DNA from: Johnsonella ignava ATCC 51276
Lineage (GTDB): Bacteria > Bacillota > Clostridia > Lachnospirales > Lachnospiraceae
Length of the DNA: 64,000 nucleotides
Direction: 5' to 3'
NCBI RefSeq assembly: GCF_000235445.1
Contig: NZ_JH378833.1
Coordinates: 66,435 to 130,434 of the forward strand
In this document: piece after piece, positions 8,821-16,614 of the stretch
Layout: every line of letters starts with the position of its first letter
Position numbering within the stretch: position 1 is the first letter of the stretch
Program-made: the position numbers and the translations under genes
Notes under the pieces: generated by a model
Database searches by the model: none
What the model was told of the DNA's origin: nothing
Seen by the model: the letters and a program-made list of their open reading frames with translations, nothing else

Positions 8821-8852
8821 AAGAAACCGTGATTTAACCATCGCTTCCTTAG
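8821..8852. repeat. palindromic repeat GAAAC..TGATT..CTTCCTTAG
   Basis: Imperfect palindrome related to those at 9785-9823, 12540-12582 and 48555-48591: a GGAAA-type arm, a central TGATTtAAyCAT, and a TTTCC-type arm. Confidence 0.4.
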
Positions 8853-9190
8853 ACAGTTATTTTAACATAACTGCCTATATAAGTAAATCTTTCGCAGTAT
8901 ATCTTTTATCAATAAAAAATCAGCTTTAGCTTTTATAAATTTAGTTTACCCGATGGTGATCCGGTCTAAACTCTAAAAAAAGTAATTGAGGATTTAAACT
9001 TTTCCGGCTTATTAGCCAATTATTCAGTTCAGTTCAGATAAGAGAAGAACAGGGTACAATCCCTATATATGTTTTTATATTATTTAATTAAAACTATAAA
9101 GAGCTGAATGTGTCTATTTATAATTTTAAAAACAAAGAATGAAACCCAATTCACAAAATCTTGTTTAAAACTTTTTAAATATTTAATTTT

Positions 9191-9577
9191 TTAGGGAAGT
9201 TTTACCTTCATATCACGAATAGTCTTTTCATTTTTTTTATATCTTACTCTCCATAGTGCATTATTTTGTATTTCACTGTTATACCCGAAAATAAGTTCTA
9301 CCCTTATACCGTTATCCAAAACATACACAGGATGTAACATTCCACATCCTTCCCAGTCATCCGGTTCGCCTAGTGTTAATACTACTTCATCCATCGGCTT
9401 CAACATCAATGATTCAAATTTATGCTTTGTTACAGCATCAATTTTATACATATCATACCTTTTATATAAAAATATTAACATAAATAACAACACAAGAAAT
9501 AAACTTAATGATAATATTTTTATACGCTTTCCTTTCATATATTTATTTTTTGCTGATATAATAAAATCCCAAGTCAT
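9191..9577 (-). CDS. small membrane-anchored protein, putative immunity protein (copy 1)
   Basis: A 128-residue protein with one membrane helix at about residues 19-37 (ILSLSLFLVLLFMLIFLY) and an extracytoplasmic domain of about 85 residues. EVVLTLGEPDDWEG followed by LDNGIRVELIFGY resembles BamE/SmpA-like beta folds, where a LGxP turn starts the domain. A strong AAAGGAGGG stands before the ATG. It lies directly downstream of the remnant of a toxin tail (9596-9792), the standard place for an immunity gene in RHS/CT loci, and has an intact paralogue at 11945. Immunity is inference from position. No catalytic motif was seen. Confidence 0.7.
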   Translation of the reverse strand: MTWDFIISAKNKYMKGKRIKILSLSLFLVLLFMLIFLYKRYDMYKIDAVTKHKFESLMLKPMDEVVLTLGEPDDWEGCGMLHPVYVLDNGIRVELIFGYNSEIQNNALWRVRYKKNEKTIRDMKVKLP

Positions 9578-9595
9578 ATTTATACCCTCCTTTCT

Positions 9596-9792
9596 TTACA
9601 TCTTCTTTAGGGTTTTTACCCCTGTAATAGCCTTTGTTGCACCCGGTTTATGAAACTTTCCATCACTATCATGACTATACCAATGATAATCATCATCAGA
9701 AATTAATTACAATTAAAACCGCATATTCACCCGATAAGTTCGGATGATACTTTTCAGATTTTAATCCTATTACATCTACAGCATCTCTAAGG
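9596..9792 (-). pseudogene. toxin C-terminal fragment, DYHWY family (type b, copy 1)
   Basis: Translated remnant: LRDAVDVIGLKSEKYHPNLS, then a one-base frameshift after VLIVIN, then DDDYHWYSHDSDGKFHKPG to a stop at 9596. The DYHWY..HD.DG..HKPG pattern is the C-terminal half of a cysteine/histidine domain known at the ends of RHS and phage proteins. The N-terminal half with the cysteine is missing. The frame is intact in the sister copy at 12351, which has one base fewer at the break. Confidence 0.65.
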
Positions 9793-9823
9793 AAATGACG
9801 ATTGAATCACCGTTTCCTCAGAG
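9785..9823. repeat. palindromic repeat
   Basis: Arms CTCTaAGGAAA and TTTCCTcAGAG enclose GATTGAATC. Member of the same imperfect palindrome family as 8821-8852, 12540-12582 and 48555-48591. Confidence 0.45.
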
Positions 9824-9836
9824 AATCCTGCATAAA

Positions 9837-9986
9837 TCAAATCAAAACCATATAGTAATAACATACCCTCCCTGCAATTTCACACGGGAAATACTTATAA
9901 TGATCTTTATCAAATCTATTTTCAGTATTTTCTGCATATTTCAAATATTCACTTTCAGTTTTAGTGATTATTACAGTGATGATCTG
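9837..9986 (-). pseudogene. conserved short remnant without start codon (copy 1)
   Basis: About 50 codons open to a TGA, encoding QIITVIITKT, then EYLKYAENTENRFDKDHYKY, then a C-terminal VCYYYMVLI. The same protein-level sequence recurs at 12567-12743. There is no start codon or ribosome binding site. It may be the broken end of a third immunity or toxin gene. Family not recognised. Confidence 0.4.
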
Positions 9987-10020
9987 CTATATCATCATTT
10001 ACATTCCAACACACTAAGTT

Positions 10021-10746
10021 TTAATCATAAAGTAAATTCGATGAATTATTTATAAATCTAGGTGCATATTGTATACGACATTTGAATTTTCCATCCTCTG
10101 AATATAAATCTATATAATTCAGCTTACTTTCCTGATTAGAAGAGAAATCAACCGGGAAAAATACATAGTATGAATTAATATGGTAGTATATTCTGTTATT
10201 ATCGGTTATACCATGAGGTTGCCCATATAAATTTTCTATGTCTTCATATGTATATTCATCATTTAAATCAAAAAATTGTCTTGGCTTTATTTCTATCTTA
10301 TTTGCATCTGAAATGATTTTTTTCTCAGCAAAAAGTTTCTTTATATATTCAGTGCTTTTAAAATATTTTTCAATATACATAACTAAGCCCTTATATTTTC
10401 CGGACATATCTTCCACTTCAAATATACCAGGACCTTTTGCTGAACTTCCAATTAGCCAATTATCTAAAAAAAACAGATCTTCCGCCTTATAATAGTCTCT
10501 GACAATTCCAGATCCTATAGAACCGGTAAATGGACCTATCTCCCGTTCCAGATCTTCATATGTCGTATCGGAATCAATGTTATTGATAAAGTATTCCACA
10601 TTCAGATTTTTCTTAGATTTCAGTACCGACGTTTCATTCAGATTTTGTTCAGGGTTCAATGCCCATATTTTATTTATCTTCACTAATACAATTACTCCCA
10701 TTATTATTAATGAAAAAGCAAGCATAGGCTTTATCATTTTTTTCAT
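10021..10746 (-). CDS. membrane-anchored putative immunity protein (copy 1)
   Basis: A 241-residue protein with one N-terminal membrane helix (about residues 7-24) and an outward domain. Two internal BamE-like half repeats are visible: TYEDLEREIGPFTGSIGSG near residue 62 and TYEDIENLYGQPHG near residue 165, each a short helix, a G-P turn and a strand. It follows the toxin-domain gene at 10779 by 32 bases in the same direction, as immunity genes do. A frameshifted paralogue is at 12778. Immunity to the toxin is inferred only from position and pairing. Confidence 0.7.
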   Translation of the reverse strand: MKKMIKPMLAFSLIIMGVIVLVKINKIWALNPEQNLNETSVLKSKKNLNVEYFINNIDSDTTYEDLEREIGPFTGSIGSGIVRDYYKAEDLFFLDNWLIGSSAKGPGIFEVEDMSGKYKGLVMYIEKYFKSTEYIKKLFAEKKIISDANKIEIKPRQFFDLNDEYTYEDIENLYGQPHGITDNNRIYYHINSYYVFFPVDFSSNQESKLNYIDLYSEDGKFKCRIQYAPRFINNSSNLLYD

Positions 10747-10778
10747 TTAAATACCTCTCCATTCTTAGACTCATTTTT

Positions 10779-11414
10779 TCATAGGTCATTTGACACTATC
10801 TTCTTTCTTGTAATATAATACTCTCCAAGCATAGTGGTATATCCTAATAATTCTGCTGCTTTTGTATAATCCGTAATATCATCCTCTCCATAGTTTTCTC
10901 TATCACGCTCTAATGGTTTGTTTGTTGCTTTTTTTCTTCCGTTTTTATTACCCCATACCTTTTTTTCTTCATCATATACATACCATTGATAATCATATGA
11001 TGGATTTAAAACAAAAGCAACCCTTTTCCCATCTGTCATTCCATCTTTATATTCCACAAAGTTTAATCCGACGGCACTGGCATCTCTTTTTACTACATTA
11101 ACAAGATTTTTATTTGTTTCAACTGTTCCCAGCATATATCTATCTACATATTCTCGCACAGCCGCATCATGCTCTGGAGTGTTTTTTTGATACTTTACCG
11201 TATTCAAATAATATGAATCACCACTTAATAATCCCGGCTGATTTCCCCCTACAGGAAATCTTTGCCCTGTAAGCGGATTTATCTGCAATCCAAAGGCATA
11301 TGAATAACAATTTGTATATTCCATAAAACAATTATTATTATAATCATCAAAATTATATGTCGGAGTATAATCTTTTTTGTATTGCCTTTTCAAAGCATCC
11401 ATGTAATTCTTCAT
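10779..11414 (-). CDS. RHS-type toxin C-terminal domain, NCYxYA/DYxWY family
   Basis: A 211-residue soluble protein that looks like the detached tail of an RHS polymorphic toxin. Residues 35-43 (NCYSYAFGL, Cys36) and the GNQPGLLSG segment near 57-65 form the N-terminal half. KRVAFVLNPSYDYQWY near 130-145 and TDYTKAAELLGYTTMLGEYY form the second half. In family members I recall, the second motif is DYH(F/W)Y, giving a Cys-His pair suggestive of a papain-like hydrolase. Here the His is Gln143 (CAA), although the truncated copy at 13534 keeps His (CAC). The ATG overlaps the TGA of an RHS-repeat fragment (ATGA). Activity is therefore doubtful. The presumed immunity gene follows. Confidence 0.65.
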   Translation of the reverse strand: MKNYMDALKRQYKKDYTPTYNFDDYNNNCFMEYTNCYSYAFGLQINPLTGQRFPVGGNQPGLLSGDSYYLNTVKYQKNTPEHDAAVREYVDRYMLGTVETNKNLVNVVKRDASAVGLNFVEYKDGMTDGKRVAFVLNPSYDYQWYVYDEEKKVWGNKNGRKKATNKPLERDRENYGEDDITDYTKAAELLGYTTMLGEYYITRKKIVSNDL

Positions 11415-11794
11415 ACCAAAAATACATTGCCTGCCGGATCGTACTCATATGATGTCGAATATCCTCTTGCATCGGTTTCTTTTATACGTCTTACAAGACT
11501 GTCATATTCAAATGATGTAGCCGCTCCGTTTTTATCGCTCTGTCGTATTCTCCTGTTGTTTTCATCATATTCATAAGTCTCAGTTCCTGAATTATCCGTC
11601 TGCGAGATTATCCGGTTATTTTTATCGTATTTTACAACAACTTCAAGACCGCTGTTTCTTGTATATTTACTTGTCCTTTCAGTCCTGTTATAGCTGTACT
11701 CAAACTCTCCTATGCCCTCAACCTTCTGGTGGATTACACGGTTGTAGTTATCATAGGTGTTTGATATATACTCATTTTTATTTAAGTCGGTTAC
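11411..11794 (-). pseudogene. RHS/YD-repeat protein fragment
   Basis: An open stretch of about 127 codons without a start, bounded upstream by TGA. It encodes several YD repeats: NEYISNTYDNYNRV, VVVKYDKNNRI, SGTETYEYDENNRR, SYEYDPAGNV. This is the C-terminal end of an RHS core, the shell that encloses a toxin tail. It stops at the start codon of the toxin domain gene but in another frame, so the natural fusion of shell and toxin has been broken. Confidence 0.75.
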
Positions 11795-11843
11795 TCAAGA
11801 TGCTGAGTCTATTTTTGGTATGGGAAATCTTAGTTATTTAACT

Positions 11844-11881
11844 AAAACTATAAAGAGCTGAATGTCTCTCTTTATAGTTTT
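11844..11881. terminator. terminator-like hairpin after the small membrane gene
   Basis: A perfect 14-base-pair stem, AAAACTATAAAGAG against CTCTTTATAGTTTT, with a ten-base loop. It lies about 60 bases downstream of the gene at 11945 on the - strand. The copy near 9091-9128 has mismatches in the right arm. Confidence 0.65.
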
Positions 11882-11944
11882 AAAAACAAAGAATGAAACC
11901 CATTCACAAAAATCTTGTTTAAAACTTTTTAAATATTTAATTTT

Positions 11945-12331
11945 TTAGGGAAGTTTTACCTTTATATCACGAATAATCTTTTCATTTTTTTTATATCTTA
12001 TTCTCCATAGTGCATTATTTTGTGCTTCACTGTTATACCCGAAAATAAGTTCTACCTTTATACCGTTATCCAAAACATACACAGGATGTAACATTCCATA
12101 CCCTTCCGATTCATCCGGGGTGCCTAGTGTTAATACTACTTCATCCAGCGGCTTTAACATCAATGATTCAAATTTATGCTTTGTTGCGGCATCAATTTTA
12201 TACATATCATACCTTTTATATAAAAATATTAACATAAATAATAACACAAGAAATAAACTTAATGATAATATTTTTATACACTTTCCTTTCATATATTTAT
12301 TTTTTGCTGATATAATAAAATCCCAAGTCAT
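11945..12331 (-). CDS. small membrane-anchored protein, putative immunity protein (copy 2)
   Basis: Paralogue of the gene at 9191, same length (128 residues), same membrane helix near residues 19-37, and about a dozen substitutions, including EVVLTLGTPDESEG for EVVLTLGEPDDWEG. Both copies remain open and both keep a purine-rich ribosome binding site (here AAGGGGG). Survival of both reading frames while surrounding genes decay suggests they are still useful. It stands just downstream of the toxin fragment at 12351. Confidence 0.7.
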   Translation of the reverse strand: MTWDFIISAKNKYMKGKCIKILSLSLFLVLLFMLIFLYKRYDMYKIDAATKHKFESLMLKPLDEVVLTLGTPDESEGYGMLHPVYVLDNGIKVELIFGYNSEAQNNALWRIRYKKNEKIIRDIKVKLP

Positions 12332-12350
12332 ATTTATACCCCCTTTTCTT

Positions 12351-12549
12351 TTAATCTTCTTTAGGATTTTTTACTCCTTTAATAATCTTTGTTGAACTCG
12401 GTTTATGAAATAATGTTACATCACTATCCTGCCGATACCGATAATACTCATCATCAGGATTAATTACAATTAAAACCGCATATTTACCCGATAAGTTCAG
12501 ATGATACTTTTCAGATTTTAATCCTATTACATCTGCATCATCTCTAAGG
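12351..12549 (-). pseudogene. toxin C-terminal fragment (type b, copy 2)
   Basis: Uninterrupted frame without a start: LRDDADVIGLKSEKYHLNLS, KYAVLIVINPDDEYYRYRQD, SDVTLFHKPSSTKIIKGV, then stop at 12351. It matches the DYHxYRQDSDG..SHKPG pattern of the Cys-His toxin-tail family, with the histidine replaced by tyrosine (DEYYRY). Only the last third of the domain is present. Confidence 0.65.
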
Positions 12550-12582
12550 AAATGATGATTGAATCATCAATTCATTAGGGAA
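12540..12582. repeat. palindromic repeat, degenerate copy
   Basis: Left arm CTCTAAGGAAATGATGATT with partial complement AATCATCAATTCATTAGGG. Equivalent position to the repeat at 9785-9823 in copy 1. Confidence 0.35.
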
Positions 12583-12743
12583 TACTGCTTAGATTTATTT
12601 AAAACCATATAGTAATAACATACCCCCCATGCAATTTCACACAGGAAATAATTATAATGATCTTTATCAAATCTATTTTCAGTATTGTAGGTATATTTCA
12701 AATATCCAACTTCAGCTTTGCTGATTATTACAGTGATGATCTG
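12567..12743 (-). pseudogene. conserved short remnant without start codon (copy 2)
   Basis: About 58 codons open to TGA encoding QIITVIISKAE, then YLKYTYNTENRFDKDHYNY, then VCYYYMVLNKSKQYSLMN. It is the counterpart of 9837-9986. No start codon and no family recognised. Confidence 0.4.
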
Positions 12744-12777
12744 CTATACCATAATTTAGATATCGGAATACTAAGTT

Positions 12778-13537
12778 TTAATCTACAAATAAACTTTCTG
12801 AGAGATTTACAGGTGCATATTGTATACGACATTTGAACTTTCCATTCTCTGAATATACATCTATATAATTCAATTTGCTTTCAGGATTAGAAGAAAAATC
12901 AATCTGGAAAAATACATAGTATGAATTAATATGGTAGTATATCCTGTTATTATCCGTTATACCATGAGGCTTACCATATAAATTTACTATATCTGCATAT
13001 GTATATTCATAATTTAAATCAAAAAATTGTCTTGGCTTTATTTTTATTTTATCTACATTTAAAATGATTTTTCTTTTATCAAAAAGTCCCTTTATATATG
13101 AAGAACTTTTAAAATCTTTTTCTCCGTACATAAGCAAACACTTGTAATTCTCAGAAGTATCTTCCACGAAAAGCAGACCAACGACACCACTTCTTGGTGA
13201 TGAAAGCCTCCAACTATCTAAAAAAAAGCAGACCTTCTGTCTCATAATAGTTTATTACAAATCCAGACCCTCTAGAACCGGTAAACGGACCTATATCCCT
13301 CTCCAGATCTATAAAGGTCGTATCGGAATCAATGTTATTGATAAAATATTCCACATTCAGATTTTTCTTAGAATTCAGTGCAGATGTTTCATTCATATTT
13401 TGTTCTGATTTCAGCTCCGATTCTTCATTCATATTTTGTTCAGGATTCAATGCCCATGTTCTATTTATCTTCATTAGTACAATTACTCCCATTATTATTA
13501 ATGAAAGAGCAAACACAGGCTTTATCATTTTTTTCAT
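12778..13537 (-). pseudogene. membrane-anchored putative immunity protein, frameshifted copy 2
   Basis: Two overlapping frames (13537 to 13214 and 13245 to 12778) make one protein of about 252 residues equivalent to the gene at 10021. One extra base beside the T8 run on the - strand, near 13220-13228, breaks it: copy 1 reads CTG then T8, copy 2 reads CTGC then T8. The N-terminal half also carries an extra near-repeat of SEQNMNE after the membrane helix. As sequenced it cannot give the full domain. Confidence 0.7.
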
Positions 13538-14211
13538 TTAAATACCTCTCCATTCTTTCTTGTAATATAATACTCTCCAAGCATAGTGGTATATCCTAAT
13601 AATTCTGCTTCTTTTGTATAATCTGTAATATTATCCTTGCCATAGTTTTCTCTATCACGCTCTAATGGTTTGTTTGTTGCTTCCTTTCCTCCGTTTTTAT
13701 TATTCCATACTTCTTTTTCTTCATCATATACATACCAGTGATAATCAGGTTTATATGGATTTAAAACAAAAGCAACCCTTTTCCCACCTGTCATTCCATC
13801 TTTATATTCCACAAAGTTTAATCCGACGGCAGTGGCATCTCTTTTTACTACATTAACCAGATTTTTATTTGTTTCGGCAATATTTTCTTTAACCTATAAG
13901 TCTTCATTATCGGTATTTGGCGAATTCCTATCCAGTCCTTTAAAATAAGGATTTTTTCCGGCTTGCGAGGGAGTCGCAATTTTAAAATTGCCGTTTCCCC
14001 CCTTCTGCGCCGTCCAAAGGTGCTGCCATTACACCCTGCAGGAAAGCAGGGTGTAAAAAAACAGCACTATTAAATGCCATTAAAAATGACATAAAAAGTG
14101 CTGTGATTCTCTTTTAAAAAAAACAAAGCTCGACCTGTGCCTATACAGGCGATTCTTTTCGTGCTTTAACATGTTAATCAAAATAGCTTCTTTACCTGTG
14201 TTTTCCATCAT
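13534..14211 (-). pseudogene. RHS protein N-terminus fused by deletion to a toxin tail
   Basis: A GGAGGG ribosome binding site precedes ATG at 14211 (MMENTGKEAILINMLKHEKN). After one missing A the frame continues as a signal segment KRITALFMSFLMAFNSAVF to VMAAPLDGAEG. After one extra G in a G6 run it continues as KNPYFKGLDRNSPNTDNEDL, then an in-frame TAG, then VKENIAETNKNLVNVVKRDA, which is already the middle of the type a toxin domain, ending RKNGEVFK. So the export signal of an RHS toxin has been joined to the last third of its toxin, with the whole YD-repeat body lost. The tail keeps the DYHWY histidine. Confidence 0.65.
14031..14054. repeat. 9-bp inverted repeat inside RHS remnant
   Basis: ACACCCTGC and GCAGGGTGT with a six-base loop, inside the stretch that encoded LHPAFLQGVMA of the signal region. 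No T run follows on either strand, so it is probably a by-product of coding sequence rather than a terminator. Confidence 0.5.
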
Positions 14212-14671
14212 GTATTCCCTCCTTCTATTAACATGACATGTGGTTTTCCCGGCTGTTTTTAATGCCGGTTCAGGTTACACTTAGATTAATCGGTTTTAAT
14301 TTGATAGCTGTAAAACTGTACAAATCATAAAACTATATTAAAATCTATCAGCTATGTATATGGGCTTATGGATTTATGGGCTTATGGATTTATGGGCTTA
14401 TGGGCTTATGGGCTTATGGGCTTATGGGCTTATCTAAACATTCATCAATTTATACAGACTTATATCAATATATCTAATTATTTAAACGTACATAAATATA
14501 TAAATATCCGACTGTTTTGATGAACTGTTAATCCATAAGTTTTAGCTGATATTCTTAATATTTTTTTAAGAATATCATAAAATTTTAATGCTGTCAATGA
14601 TATTTTTCTTGAGTGTATGTATTTCACAGTATATCTTTTGCCGCTGATTATTTTACTATATATGCCGGGAT
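14212..14671. other. non-coding stretch upstream of RHS remnant with octamer repeats
   Basis: No gene is supported. It should hold the promoter of the old RHS gene on the - strand. The notable content is the 8-bp tandem repeat at 14362-14433. Confidence 0.5.
14362..14433. repeat. tandem 8-bp repeat, nine units
   Basis: Nine consecutive octamers: GGGCTTAT and GGATTTAT alternate in the first four, then five more GGGCTTAT. An 8-bp unit changes spacing by less than a helical turn per unit, so copy-number change could modulate a promoter. It lies about 150 bases upstream of the RHS remnant start on the - strand. Confidence 0.85.
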
Positions 14672-15694
14672 TTATTCAATATTTTTAATATCCTCCACAA
14701 TGTAAATCGGTCTGTCCTTTAATTCACTGAATATTATACCTATATACTGCCCTATTATACCCACTATAACAAAGAGTACCGCAAACATAAAACAGAGTAA
14801 TACTATAATAGTTGCATATCCGTTTGGCGTGCCTACCGATGCCCATGAATATATGGTATATACCATCATTATAAATCCCAGAACTGCCGCAGATATACCG
14901 GCATATATCCCCAGTTTCAGCGGAAGATCGGAAAAACACAGTATTGTATTTATTGAAAATTTAAAAAGTTTTTTTATTGAATACTTACTCTTACCGGCTG
15001 CCCTTATACCTGCCTCATATTTAAGAGTGGTTTTATTAAATCCGAGATTCTGAACAAAACCTCTTAAAAATCTTACCTTTTCACGATATGATTTTTTTAA
15101 AATCTCAGCTGCCCTTTTTGATATACCAAAAAAATCGGAGGCACTTTTTTCTATCTTTGTATCACTTAATATATTTATAACCGTATAAAATCCGTTTGAA
15201 GCTATATTCTTTATTATGCCGGCTGATTTATTGCCTGTCCTTATCATGCTTATAATATCATAGCCTCCGTCAAATTTCTCAATCATCATAGGGATGCATG
15301 AAGGCGGATGCTGCAGATCGGCATCCATACATATAAGTGCATCTGCATCGGCATAATCTATGCCGGCAATCATAGCCGCCTCATGACCGAAATTCCTTGA
15401 AAAATGCAAAACCTTTACATTTTTATCACCGGCTGCAATATCGTTAAGAATCTGCCTGCTGCTATCAATGCTTCCGTCATTGACAAATAAAATCTCATAT
15501 TTTTTTCCTGTATTTTTCAGGTACGGCAATGCCTCTTTATAAAATTTTACAAGAACAGCTTCTTCATTGTATACGGAAACCACAAGAGAAACCTTTTCTA
15601 TCGGATTATTGCCTGAACTTTCTTTAAAGTCCTTAAAATCACCTGATATAGATATACTTTCATCCGTATTTTCCGTACTATTTATTTTATTCAT
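14672..15694 (-). CDS. GT2 glycosyltransferase, polyprenyl-phosphate sugar type with two C-terminal helices
   Basis: A 340-residue membrane-bound glycosyltransferase of the DPM1/GtrB/ArnC type, expected to move a sugar from a nucleotide donor to undecaprenyl phosphate. The GT-A domain shows VSLVVSVYNEEAVL, ILFVNDGSIDSS, and the metal site MDADLQHPP. Two C-terminal membrane helices follow near residues 250-270 and 290-310. The ATG at 15694 has GGAG ten bases upstream and overlaps the end of the LicD gene by eight bases; an in-frame ATG 14 codons earlier lacks a good site. Last gene of the glycan operon on the - strand. Confidence 0.9.
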   Translation of the reverse strand: MNKINSTENTDESISISGDFKDFKESSGNNPIEKVSLVVSVYNEEAVLVKFYKEALPYLKNTGKKYEILFVNDGSIDSSRQILNDIAAGDKNVKVLHFSRNFGHEAAMIAGIDYADADALICMDADLQHPPSCIPMMIEKFDGGYDIISMIRTGNKSAGIIKNIASNGFYTVINILSDTKIEKSASDFFGISKRAAEILKKSYREKVRFLRGFVQNLGFNKTTLKYEAGIRAAGKSKYSIKKLFKFSINTILCFSDLPLKLGIYAGISAAVLGFIMMVYTIYSWASVGTPNGYATIIVLLCFMFAVLFVIVGIIGQYIGIIFSELKDRPIYIVEDIKNIE

Positions 15695-16532
15695 ATACCT
15701 CAATCTCCAGACTTTTATGCGACGGCTTTCTCTCATTTTTGGGAGGAAGCTTCATATAATCGCCATAAACAATTCTAAGTATTTCCTCATAATTTTCAGC
15801 CACGGGAAGCTGTATATCTTCAAATTTTATATAAAATGTATTTTTAATCCATTCCTTTCTAAGTGTTACATATAGATAATCAGGCTGGTAATTGCTGTAA
15901 TATAAAAAAGCACTTTTTTTTGAGGATGAAAAAAGCTTTGAAAGTCTCTCCTGGAATGTAAATAAAAATCTCATTTTAAAAAGCCTTCCTATACTTGACA
16001 TTATAAACACCGCAATCTTATATAAAGGCGTATATTTTTTATAATCAAGTCTGTACCTATGCCCCATAGAAAGTAAATATATAGTCTTTTGCAGGGATTT
16101 TATAAAAAAAGCCGGCGCTTTATGTTTAGGCAGTACATCAAGTATAAATATATCAACCCAAAGCTTATTTAGCTTTCCGTCATAAAATACATCTTCTTTT
16201 TCAGGTTCATGTCTCCTGCTTTTCTCATATATTACACGTGGCGTAAAATCATAAAAGGCTTTTGAATCTCTTATATCATCAGGTAATACAAGATTAAAAC
16301 CCTCTGAAAGTTCACGCTGTGCAACTCTTTTAAAAAGCTGCCAGTTCTGCCTTGTCATTGCTATATCGGCATCATCATCCCATGGAATAAAACCATTGTG
16401 CCTTATCGCACCTAACAGAGTTCCTGCATCAAGCGTATATGATATATCATACTTTTTGCAAAGTCTATCTATCTCTTTTAATATTTTAAGATTTGCTTCC
16501 TGAACTTTTAACAGTCCATATCTGTTATCCAT
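15687..16532 (-). CDS. LicD-family phosphotransferase
   Basis: A 281-residue protein of the LicD family, nucleotidyltransferase-fold enzymes that attach phosphocholine or another phospho-group to cell-surface glycans. The hallmark is LDAGTLLGAIRHNGFIPWDD followed by DADIAM near residues 35-60, with the acidic metal-binding cluster. The start at 16532 (MDNRYGLLK) has GGGG seven bases upstream; two earlier in-frame ATGs lack a site. It sits between rfbH and a GT2 gene, so it probably decorates the same surface polymer. The group transferred cannot be deduced; no choline kinase or CTP:phosphocholine cytidylyltransferase gene is in the window. Confidence 0.88.
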   Translation of the reverse strand: MDNRYGLLKVQEANLKILKEIDRLCKKYDISYTLDAGTLLGAIRHNGFIPWDDDADIAMTRQNWQLFKRVAQRELSEGFNLVLPDDIRDSKAFYDFTPRVIYEKSRRHEPEKEDVFYDGKLNKLWVDIFILDVLPKHKAPAFFIKSLQKTIYLLSMGHRYRLDYKKYTPLYKIAVFIMSSIGRLFKMRFLFTFQERLSKLFSSSKKSAFLYYSNYQPDYLYVTLRKEWIKNTFYIKFEDIQLPVAENYEEILRIVYGDYMKLPPKNERKPSHKSLEIEVYE

Positions 16533-16614
16533 GTATATACCCCACATATGTCGCATTATACTTCATTTTGAACAGAAATATCCATGCACCGCATACTTTT
16601 AATATTTTATCATT

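Larger units (their letters stand above)
8615..9081. other. non-coding stretch with palindromic repeats
   Basis: No gene is supported. It contains two members of a dispersed palindromic repeat (8733-8802 and 8821-8852) and then AT-rich sequence leading into the duplicated toxin-immunity region. Confidence 0.5.
9082..11118. repeat. 2-kb tandem-duplicated segment, copy 1
   Basis: Bases 9082 to about 11118 align along their length with 11833 to about 13880 at an offset of about 2,755 bases. Shared contents are a terminator-like hairpin, a small membrane gene (9191), a toxin-tail fragment, a short remnant, a larger membrane-anchored gene (10021) and the C-terminal half of a toxin domain. The copies differ by point changes and several one-base indels, so the duplication is not recent. 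Confidence 0.8.
11833..13880. repeat. 2-kb tandem-duplicated segment, copy 2
   Basis: Counterpart of 9082-11118. It carries the second small membrane gene (11945), the type b toxin fragment with its frame intact (12351), the short remnant (12567), a frameshifted membrane-anchored gene (12778) and only the last third of the type a toxin domain. Similarity ends near 13880 at the sequence GAAACAAAT on the - strand. Confidence 0.8.

Noticed and set aside
9795..10055. 86-codon + strand frame in the toxin-immunity region
   Set aside because: It overlaps two - strand remnants that have protein-level conservation between duplicated units; the + strand frame has no start signal.
14031..14054. Possible terminator (ACACCCTGC/GCAGGGTGT)
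   Set aside because: The A/T run is on the wrong side for both strands; the arms encode part of an RHS signal region.
14362..14433. Possible CRISPR array
   Set aside because: Units are contiguous octamers without spacers, and there are no cas genes.
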